NCBI GenBank assembly: GCA_035761045.1 | Contig: DASTRU010000015.1 | Coordinates: 1 to 6,553 of the forward strand | Direction of reading: 5' to 3' | DNA from: DASTRU01 sp035761045 | GTDB lineage: Bacteria > Pseudomonadota > Gammaproteobacteria > Burkholderiales > Burkholderiaceae_E | DNA length: 6,553 bases | Shown here: positions 1-4,796 of the stretch, piece by piece | How positions within the stretch are numbered: the stretch's first letter is position 1 | Layout of the letters: each line of letters begins with the position of its first letter | The notes under the pieces: model-generated | Seen by the model: the letters and a program-made list of their open reading frames with translations, nothing else | Databases searched by the model: none | Told to the model about the DNA's origin: nothing | Program-made: the position numbers and the translations under genes

Positions 1-569
1 GGCGATTCGGCCAACGCCTTGACCACGATCAGCGCCAGCACGGCGAGGATGATGATCATGATCATGAACGCGCCAAAGAGCGCGATCATGCCGGGCACCG
101 TGCCCATCTCCTGCTTGACCAGATCGCCCAGCGAGCGACCATCGCGACGCGTGGAGACGAACAGCACGATGAAGTCTTGCACCGCGCCCGCGAACACCAC
201 GCCGGCGAGTAGCCACAAGAGCCCGGGCATATAGCCCATTTGCGCGGCCAGCACGGGGCCAACGAGCGGGCCCGCGCCCGCGATCGCGGCGAAGTGGTGC
301 CCATAGAGCACGTACTTGTTGGTGGGGACGTAATCGAGTCCGTCGTTATGACGCCATGCGGGTGTTTGGCGGTTCGGGTCGAGACCGACCACCTTGTTGG
401 CGATGAATAGGCTGTAGTACCGGTAAGCAATCATGTAGGTACAGACGGCGGCGATGACGAGCCATAACGCGCTCACGGCCTCGCCCCGTTGCAAGGCGAT
501 GATCGCGAACGCGAATGCACCGGCGATACCTACCAACAGCCACGGTAAATGGCGTCGGATGACGGACAT
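1..569 (-). CDS. CstA/BtsT-family carbon starvation / pyruvate transporter, N-terminal 189 residues (cut by window edge)
   Basis: This is an inner-membrane transporter of the CstA family. Family members CstA and BtsT (YjiY) of E. coli take up pyruvate, and CstA has also been linked to peptide uptake under carbon starvation. The visible 189 residues contain the family hallmark GHHFAAIAGAGPLVGPVLAA at about 90-109, preceded by HNDGLDYVPTN (74-84) and followed by AGAVQDF and FVSTRRDGRSLG (128-148). Hydrophobic segments at about 8-26, 33-49, 92-110, 116-138 and 160-184 are membrane spans. The segment ending LIVVKALAES resembles BtsT more than CstA from memory, but the two cannot be separated safely here. 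The ATG at 569 is set by a GGAGGAG Shine-Dalgarno site six bases upstream and by family alignment. Full-length members have roughly 690-720 residues, so about three quarters lies beyond the left edge. It is downstream of the response regulator gene on the same strand, 177 bp away. Confidence 0.95.
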   Translation of the reverse strand, partial: MSVIRRHLPWLLVGIAGAFAFAIIALQRGEAVSALWLVIAAVCTYMIAYRYYSLFIANKVVGLDPNRQTPAWRHNDGLDYVPTNKYVLYGHHFAAIAGAGPLVGPVLAAQMGYMPGLLWLLAGVVFAGAVQDFIVLFVSTRRDGRSLGDLVKQEMGTVPGMIALFGAFMIMIIILAVLALIVVKALAES

Positions 570-575
570 GGGTTT

Positions 576-582
576 CTCCTCC
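576..582 (-). promoter_or_regulatory. Strong ribosome binding site of the CstA/BtsT gene
   Basis: On the minus strand this reads GGAGGAG, six bases before the ATG at 569. It fixes the start. The two overlapping GGA triplets are also the core of CsrA/RsmA sites, and E. coli cstA is translationally repressed by CsrA, so post-transcriptional control is possible. That last point is inference only. Confidence 0.85.
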
Positions 583-636
583 AAGTATTAAAAGTTCAAG
601 GCCGTTCGATGACGGTCTACGACGCGTTGCAGTGTG

Positions 637-653
637 TGCAACTGACATGCCTA
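637..653 (-). promoter_or_regulatory. Sigma-54-like (-24/-12) promoter candidate for the CstA/BtsT gene
   Basis: The minus strand reads TAGGCATGTCAGTTGCA. Against the sigma-54 consensus YTGGCACGRNNNTTGCW it keeps the essential GG and GC dinucleotides with exactly ten bases between them, plus the full TTGCA. It differs at the T before GG, at the C after GGCA and at the R. Transcription would start near 626, giving a leader of roughly 57 bases before the ATG at 569. No enhancer-binding protein is visible in the window, and the adjacent response regulator is NarL-type and lacks the AAA+ domain that would activate sigma-54. Confidence 0.4.
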
Positions 654-669
654 TCGCATCCGTCTCAGC

Positions 670-699
670 ACGTAAGTGCGCGGGGTATGAATACGTAAG
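670..699. repeat. Paired ACGTAAG direct repeats, possible activator sites
   Basis: ACGTAAG occurs at 670-676 and again at 693-699. The copies start 23 bp apart, about two helical turns, so both lie on one face of the DNA. They sit between the response regulator stop and the sigma-54-like element, upstream of the transporter gene, where an activator would be expected to bind. Which protein binds is unknown; the neighbouring NarL-type regulator is one candidate. Confidence 0.35.
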
Positions 700-746
700 G
701 GAAAACCCAAATCGTGAAGCCGACGCGAGGGACAGGCGCAATAAGC

Positions 747-1382
747 CTATTCGTCGGTGTATTGGCGCGCGTGTTCGACGGCGTATTTGATCAACTCGGC
801 CTGGCCAGTGAGTTCCAGCTTGCGCTTGATGCTTTGGCGATGCGTTTCGATGGTTCTCACGCTTAAGCCGAGTTGACGCGCCATTTGTTTGCTCGACCGG
901 CCCTTGCCCAGCTCGGCGAGGATTTGCGATTCGCGCGGCGTGAGGATGGGGCGCGGCGAGTGGTCGCGAAACAAGCGCTTGGAAAGCGTCGCGCTTAAAA
1001 ACGTGCCGCCGGCGGCCACGACTTCGATGGCCGTCAGGATGTCGTGCGCGGGTGCGTCCTTGAGCACGTAACCGCGCGCGCCGACTTGCAAGGCGCGCTG
1101 CACGTATTCGGGGTTGTCGTACATGCTGAGCATGATGACGCGCAGTCGCGGATCGTGTTGCAGCAAGACGGTGGTGAGGTCGATGCCGTTCATGTCGCGC
1201 ATGCCTACGTCCATCAACACGATTTGTGGCGAGCCGATCGAAAGTTGCTCGATCGCGTCTTGCGCGTCGCCGGCCTCGCCGACGACTTCGAAGTCGTGCC
1301 GCGCCGACAAACGCGCGCGCAAGCCATCGCGCACCAACGGATGGTCGTCGACCAACAACAGACGAATGGTGGATGCGGACAT
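747..1382 (-). CDS. NarL/FixJ-family two-component response regulator
   Basis: This 211-residue cytoplasmic protein is phosphorylated by a sensor kinase and then binds DNA. The receiver domain (about 5-122) shows the acidic pair D12-D13, the phosphoacceptor D58 in VLMDVGM, the switch residues S86 and Y105, and K108. A LuxR-type helix-turn-helix fills about 145-205, with LTPRESQIL (147-155), the turn SSKQMARQLGLSVRTIETHR (163-182) and a closing IKRKL. The length is typical of the family. The frame stays open upstream to an ATG at 1508, but that 42-residue extension (with three Cys and several Arg) has no counterpart in receivers, which normally begin six or so residues before the VDD motif. 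I therefore chose the ATG at 1382, although its upstream sequence lacks a clear Shine-Dalgarno site. No kinase is visible in the window. The downstream same-strand transporter gene is a plausible target, as in other regulator/transporter pairs. The stop is TAG at 747-749. Confidence 0.93.
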   Translation of the reverse strand: MSASTIRLLLVDDHPLVRDGLRARLSARHDFEVVGEAGDAQDAIEQLSIGSPQIVLMDVGMRDMNGIDLTTVLLQHDPRLRVIMLSMYDNPEYVQRALQVGARGYVLKDAPAHDILTAIEVVAAGGTFLSATLSKRLFRDHSPRPILTPRESQILAELGKGRSSKQMARQLGLSVRTIETHRQSIKRKLELTGQAELIKYAVEHARQYTDE

Positions 1383-1441
1383 AAGTAAGCAGGAAAAAAC
1401 GGGTCGGCAAGACGCCAGGCGCGGGAGGCTACAACGATCTC

Positions 1442-1471
1442 GCGATACGGCGAAAAAACTCAGAACATCAA
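1442..1471 (-). promoter_or_regulatory. Weak sigma-70-like promoter candidate for the response regulator
   Basis: On the minus strand, TTGATG (1471-1466, four of six to TTGACA) and TATCGC (1447-1442, three of six to TATAAT) lie 18 bp apart, about 60 bases before the ATG at 1382. The match is poor and is listed only because no better candidate was found in the gap. Confidence 0.18.
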
Positions 1472-1538
1472 GCGCCGCGCGATCGAACTTCGACCGCGCC
1501 GGCGCCACTTATACCGCCTAAGGGGCTGCATCGTTAAT

Positions 1539-1564
1539 AACAAAGCGGTCACCAACAAAGCGGT
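1539..1564. repeat. Two tandem AACAAAGCGGT direct repeats in the divergent intergenic region
   Basis: AACAAAGCGGT is found at 1539-1549 and again, identical, at 1554-1564, a 15-bp period. It lies in the 275-bp region between the response regulator (leftward) and the leucine-rich-repeat gene (rightward), about 95-120 bases before the latter's ATG. The rest of the region holds no ORF I would support. The repeat could be a tandem binding site for a regulator of either gene. Confidence 0.35.
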
Positions 1565-1657
1565 AACGCCAATCCTCTCCTTTACCGGTGCCGATGACCG
1601 CGCGCCGCGTCTTCCATCGCTTCTCGTAACGCTTTCAGCACGTCAAAAGAGTTTTCC

Positions 1658-2854
1658 ATGCGTATTAGCCGTTTGCCGTCCGACGTTCAACGCACGATCG
1701 TCGATGGCCTGATTCAAACCACCACGCCGCGCGCCTCGCCACGGCGCAATGTGCAAAACCTAAGGAATTTGCTCGCCGCCGAGCGCGGCATGGCCGGCGT
1801 GGCCGCCGATTTGTTGCACGACTTGCGCAACGATCAATCACTCGACTTATTTCGATTCGAAGCGCGCTTGCAATGCATGTCCGAGTCGGCGGCGATCGTC
1901 GCGCGCGACGGCGATCCGAACGCCGTCAAGCAATCGCTCGTGCGTTGTTTCGAGCAAGTCGGCGGGTACGTGGGGCTGGATCAGCGCGCGTTTGTTCATC
2001 CGCAGCTTGTCGACGATGTCATGCGCGCGGTGGTGGAAAGCCCACGCGTGCTCGACTTGTTCATCAACTTGCATGGCGTGCCGGCCGAACAACGCGCGCG
2101 CGTCGTGTCGCATTTAGACGCGATTCGCCAAGCGCATCCGGATGTCGAGCATGTGTTTCTCGGGCTGAACGGCCAACCGGTCGATCGTCCGATGCTGGAA
2201 TCGTTAAGCGGGTCGTACGTGACGCATTTGGATGTCGCGCAGGCGAACCTCGACGACGAATCGCTTGACATCGTCGGCCGCATGCCGCGACTCAAGATGT
2301 TGAGCATCGCGGGCAATGACGCAATCACGCCGATTGGGCTCGCGCATTTGGCGACCGGCGTGGAAGCGCGCGGTGAACACGACGGCGGCCTGACGCGGCT
2401 CAACGCGAGCGAGATTCATGCGACCGATGCGCATTTGCCGCAGATCGCGCGGCTCGTGCATCTCGAACAGCTCAATCTCAATCGCAACGACGTCACGGCC
2501 ACGGGCGCGGCGCTGCTCGCGGAGATCGCGCCGCTAAAGGAGTTGCAGTTGGCTGGCAACCCGATCGGCGACGAAGGCGCCTGTGCCTTGGGCAACGCCC
2601 GCGCCTTGGAAGGACTGGCCGTGAGCGGCTGCGGTATTGAGTCGTATGGCGTGCAAGGCTTGATGAGCGCGCCGCTGCTCACGCGTCTTCGGCTGGATGG
2701 CAATGCGTTGCAGCCGTGGTGCCTCACGCCCATTGCGGGCGCGACGCGGCTCACGCATATCTCGTTGCTCAACACCGGATTGTCGTCCGAGGCGATTCAA
2801 CACCTTCGCGCCGCGCGGCCCACGCTCGAAATCGGCCACGAAAGCGTGTTCTAA
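1658..2854 (+). CDS. Leucine-rich-repeat protein with F-box-like N-terminus, candidate host-directed effector
   Basis: This 398-residue protein has no signal peptide or membrane segment. Residues 3-18 (ISRLPSDVQRTIVDGL) fit the F-box start pattern LPxxVxxxIxxxL, though weakly. A helical region follows to about 170. From about 188 to 389 it has leucine-rich repeats, the last five exactly 24 residues apart (starting at 269, 293, 317, 341 and 365) with the pattern LxxLxLxxNxIxxxGAxALA. This resembles ribonuclease-inhibitor-type repeats and the GALA effectors of Ralstonia, which use F-box plus LRR to join plant SCF ubiquitin ligases. By that analogy it could bind a eukaryotic target and recruit it to ubiquitination; this is inference. 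No catalytic NEL ligase domain is seen. The start is the first ATG of the frame, with only a weak purine stretch (AAAAGAG) before it. It sits directly upstream of a contractile injection system operon on the same strand, which makes it a cargo candidate. A plain LRR protein of unrelated role remains possible. Confidence 0.88.
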   Translation: MRISRLPSDVQRTIVDGLIQTTTPRASPRRNVQNLRNLLAAERGMAGVAADLLHDLRNDQSLDLFRFEARLQCMSESAAIVARDGDPNAVKQSLVRCFEQVGGYVGLDQRAFVHPQLVDDVMRAVVESPRVLDLFINLHGVPAEQRARVVSHLDAIRQAHPDVEHVFLGLNGQPVDRPMLESLSGSYVTHLDVAQANLDDESLDIVGRMPRLKMLSIAGNDAITPIGLAHLATGVEARGEHDGGLTRLNASEIHATDAHLPQIARLVHLEQLNLNRNDVTATGAALLAEIAPLKELQLAGNPIGDEGACALGNARALEGLAVSGCGIESYGVQGLMSAPLLTRLRLDGNALQPWCLTPIAGATRLTHISLLNTGLSSEAIQHLRAARPTLEIGHESVF

Positions 2855-2857
2855 GCA

Positions 2858-2880
2858 CCCGGCCGTTCAACGACGGCGGG
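2858..2880 (+). terminator. Imperfect GC-rich hairpin after the LRR gene, possible terminator
   Basis: CCCG-(G)-CCGT at 2858-2866 can pair with ACGG-CGGG at 2873-2880 across a six-base TCAACG loop, giving eight pairs with one bulged G. It begins four bases after the LRR stop codon. There is no following U-run, so it is a weak intrinsic terminator at best; the palindrome at 2882 follows at once. Confidence 0.35.
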
Positions 2881-2881
2881 T

Positions 2882-2897
2882 AGGACAAATTTGTCCT
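2882..2897. promoter_or_regulatory. Perfect 16-bp palindrome, operator candidate 1 of the injection-system operon
   Basis: AGGACAAATTTGTCCT is a perfect palindrome centred at 2889/2890. Symmetry extends outward as GG/CC with one mismatched pair between. Its half-site closely matches that of the second palindrome at 2958-2971, giving the shared core GGACRAATTYGTCC. The right arm, TTGTCC, has four of six bases of a -35 hexamer, with TATATG about 13 bp further on, which is too short for a normal promoter spacing. A dimeric transcription factor site is the simplest reading; the factor is not identified. Confidence 0.55.
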
Positions 2898-2957
2898 GCC
2901 GGTCGCGCTTATATGTTTCTCCTGGCGTCGCGCGCCTAAATAGCCTTGGTGAGGGGT

Positions 2958-2971
2958 GGACGAATTCGTCC
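2958..2971. promoter_or_regulatory. Perfect 14-bp palindrome, operator candidate 2 of the injection-system operon
   Basis: GGACGAATTCGTCC is a perfect palindrome centred at 2964/2965, 75 bp (about seven helical turns) from the centre of the first palindrome. It differs from it only by a symmetric A-to-G change in each arm. The spacing would allow looped or cooperative binding. It lies 111 bases before the ATG at 3082, in the upstream region of the operon. Confidence 0.55.
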
Positions 2972-3047
2972 TGGCGACGCCTCATGTCCTTGCACGTGAT
3001 TCCTTAGTTTTCAAGCGCTTAGCGCACGCGCGCGCGCCGGCATTGGT

Positions 3048-3067
3048 TTTGCCCTTAATGGGGCAAA
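3048..3067 (+). other. Hairpin in the leader just before the winged-helix-like gene
   Basis: TTTGCCC (3048-3054) pairs perfectly with GGGCAAA (3061-3067) across a TTAATG loop. It ends 14 bases before the ATG at 3082. There is no U-run after it, so it is more likely a leader structure that affects translation than a terminator. It could also be chance in GC-rich sequence. Confidence 0.3.
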
Positions 3068-3081
3068 TCGCGACACCCGCT

Positions 3082-3396
3082 ATGTCCGAACCCAAAGCCG
3101 ACGTCATGACGCTCGTTCAATTGTTGTCCCGTTATCTGCGCGACCGCCCGCTGGCCTGCGATACGTCCGAAGGCATCGCCCGCTGGTGGCTCAACCATGA
3201 GCTCGCGCAAGACCGCGAAGTACTCGATGCCGCGTTGTCGTGGATGACCACGCATGGGTTGATCGAGCAAGTCACGGCGGCCGACGGTCGCGTGCGTTTT
3301 CGGCGCATGCAAACAAGCGAGACCGCCGACGAGACGATCGACCGTCTGGCAAAACTCGCGGACGCGACGCGTTCGTACGGCTCGGGTTGGCATTGA
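3082..3396 (+). CDS. Small winged-helix-like protein, first gene of the contractile injection system operon
   Basis: This 104-residue soluble protein has the pattern of a winged helix. Helices lie around LVQLLSRYLRD and SEGIARWWLNHEL, a likely recognition helix lies in EVLDAALSWMTTHGLIEQ, and a beta-wing follows in DGRVRFRRM. A charged tail closes it. I do not recognise a named family with certainty. It could regulate the operon, for instance by binding the upstream palindromes, or be a small accessory protein of the machine. The frame is open from a GTG at 2956 and has another ATG at 3058. I prefer 3082 because the extra N-terminal sequence is low-complexity, the upstream palindrome would otherwise fall at the GTG, and the folded region begins just after 3082. 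No start has a convincing Shine-Dalgarno site, so the start is uncertain. One base separates its stop from the next ATG, so the two genes are probably translationally coupled. Confidence 0.72.
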   Translation: MSEPKADVMTLVQLLSRYLRDRPLACDTSEGIARWWLNHELAQDREVLDAALSWMTTHGLIEQVTAADGRVRFRRMQTSETADETIDRLAKLADATRSYGSGWH

Positions 3397-3397
3397 C

Positions 3398-3970
3398 ATG
3401 GCTAGCGTCGTCGCCTTGCATTCGGTCACGAGCGGACTCGCGCAGTTTCTGTCGCGCGCGTATCAACTCGCGCCCATTAGCCAAGTGAGCTGCAAGTTCA
3501 CGCCGGTAGGTACGAGCGAATTCAAAAAGCTCGATGGACAAGACACGACCTGTTCGATCTTCGTCTACCGCATCACGCATAACGAGCATCTGCGCAATTA
3601 CCGGCCCGTCGGTCGTGTGTTGCCGTTGTCGGTGAATTTGCATTTGCTGTTCACGATCTGGGCCGATTCGGCCTTGCGCGAACAGTCGTTGATCGCCTGG
3701 CTATTGCGCGCCTTGCATCAACAACCGGTGGTCGATCGCTCGATGCTGCCGAGCACGGCGGGTTTCGACGTGGCCGACCATATTCAACTCTTGCCCGAGG
3801 AACTGTCGCTCGACGACATGACCAAGCTTTGGCAAACGCTTGCGCCGCCGTATCGCGCGTCGCTTACGTATGTCGCGCGCAATGTGCCGATCGATGTCGA
3901 GCGCAACGAGGACTATCCGCCGGTGGTGGCGACGCGCTTCGCGCTCGACGACGAGGTAAGCGCGCCATGA
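3398..3970 (+). CDS. DUF4255 / Pvc16-N family protein, tail terminator of a contractile injection system
   Basis: This 190-residue protein matches the Pvc16/Afp16 N-terminal domain (DUF4255) in layout. It opens with a helix (VTSGLAQFLSRAY), has a beta-rich stretch ending CSIFVYRITHNEHLRNYRP, then PLSVNLHLLFTIWADSA, a helical LREQSLIAWLLRALHQQPVVD, and the family-typical end PEELSLDDMTKLWQTL followed by PYRASLTYVARNVPID. In Afp and PVC particles the family member caps the distal end of the inner tube and sheath and sets particle length. It lies one base after the preceding stop, and its own stop overlaps the next start by four bases (ATGA at 3967-3970), a sign of co-translation. Afp16 and Pvc16 are longer (roughly 290 residues); this copy ends after the N-terminal domain, which is common in environmental systems. 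The short length and the sheath gene downstream argue for an extracellular injection system, not a phage. Confidence 0.88.
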   Translation: MASVVALHSVTSGLAQFLSRAYQLAPISQVSCKFTPVGTSEFKKLDGQDTTCSIFVYRITHNEHLRNYRPVGRVLPLSVNLHLLFTIWADSALREQSLIAWLLRALHQQPVVDRSMLPSTAGFDVADHIQLLPEELSLDDMTKLWQTLAPPYRASLTYVARNVPIDVERNEDYPPVVATRFALDDEVSAP

Positions 3971-4773
3971 TCGTTGAACTACTCGACCGCCGCGTGCTGG
4001 GCGCGATCGCGTTCGTCGATGGCGTGACCCGGCAACGCGTCAGTACCGGTCTACGTGTTGAAAGCGACGCGCTTACGCTGCGTCCGCAAGCCAGCGGCTT
4101 GTACGTGATCCACGGCGCCGATGGCTTCGAAAAAACCATCGAGTCGTTCGACGAACCCGCCGCGCCGCCGCCAGGCGCGCCGATTCATTTCGCCGCGCGC
4201 GTGTTCGACCCCGAGCGTCGGTATCTGGCGCGTGCTTTCGACGTGACCTTGCCGCGCCCATCGACGCCGGTGACGGACCCGACCAGCGTGCTGGTGCCGC
4301 TCGAAGTGGACTTGCTGCCCGCGTCCGCGATGCCGGTGCCCGCGCGCTGGGCGACGTGGCGCGTGCGCGTGCAAATCGCGGGCAGCGTGCTCAAGACCGG
4401 GTTGGCCAACGTGCTCGTGCGCGTCACGCCGCAACTCGCCGGCTTTACCACGCAACTCGCGTTGACCGACGCGCATGGCGAAGCCTTGGTCGTGATTCCC
4501 AACGCGCCGTCGGTCATGCCCTCGGCCGGCAATGGCGGCGGCGGTGGCGGCACGCCGGTATTGGTCAAGCAATTCGAGGCGACGGTGAGTTTGATCGTGG
4601 ATGCGTCCGTCGCGCGTGCCGAAGGCGCGAGCGTGCCGCCGCTGGCCGATCCCCAACGCATCGTCGCTCGCTCGGCGCCCCCGCAAGCAGGTGTGCGCGT
4701 CTTGACGAAACCCAACGTCACGCTCGCGGCGGGCCGCAGTGTCCGCAGCGTGATCGAGGTGAGCTTTCCATGA
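3967..4773 (+). CDS. Beta-rich hypothetical protein between tail terminator and sheath of the injection system
   Basis: This 268-residue protein is not assigned to a named family. Its start overlaps the preceding stop by four bases (ATGA), with GAGG ten bases upstream. Residues 1-60 (VELLDRRVLGAIAFVDGVTR, then LYVIHGADGF) look like a small beta domain. After a Pro-rich hinge near 64-71 (EPAAPPPGAP) comes HFAARVFDPERRYLARAFDVTLPRP, a likely beta-sandwich strand set. A second half from about 100 has PLEVDLLPASAMPVP and WATWRVRVQIAGSVLKTGLANVLVRV, with a DAHGEALVVIP turn typical of carboxypeptidase-regulatory-like or Ig-type beta-sandwiches. It has a Gly run of six at residues 190-195. No signal peptide or membrane span is seen, as expected for a cytoplasmically assembled particle. 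Position between the terminator and sheath genes suggests a structural or assembly part, but the role is unknown. The long open reading frames on the other strand here are shadows. Confidence 0.8.
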   Translation: MIVELLDRRVLGAIAFVDGVTRQRVSTGLRVESDALTLRPQASGLYVIHGADGFEKTIESFDEPAAPPPGAPIHFAARVFDPERRYLARAFDVTLPRPSTPVTDPTSVLVPLEVDLLPASAMPVPARWATWRVRVQIAGSVLKTGLANVLVRVTPQLAGFTTQLALTDAHGEALVVIPNAPSVMPSAGNGGGGGGTPVLVKQFEATVSLIVDASVARAEGASVPPLADPQRIVARSAPPQAGVRVLTKPNVTLAAGRSVRSVIEVSFP

Positions 4774-4784
4774 ACCGCACCCCC

Positions 4785-4790
4785 AGGAGG
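4785..4790 (+). promoter_or_regulatory. Strong ribosome binding site deciding a GTG start for the sheath gene
   Basis: AGGAGG ends six bases before GTG at 4797, an ideal spacing. It explains the use of GTG, supports strong expression of the sheath protein, and stands in a 23-base gap after the preceding gene. Confidence 0.85.
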
Positions 4791-4796
4791 CCCTAA

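Noticed and set aside
346..1410. 354-residue Arg-rich minus-strand frame
   Set aside because: It overlaps both the response regulator and the transporter in another frame, and the product is low-complexity Arg/His/Ala with no recognisable domain.
1383..1508. N-terminal extension of the response regulator to the ATG at 1508
   Set aside because: The 42 extra residues do not fit a receiver N-terminus, whereas the ATG at 1382 places the VDD motif at the usual distance.
1483..1515. TTCGAC / TATACC as a sigma-70 promoter for the LRR gene
   Set aside because: The spacing is only about 15 bp and the -35 match is poor, so it is not reported as a feature.
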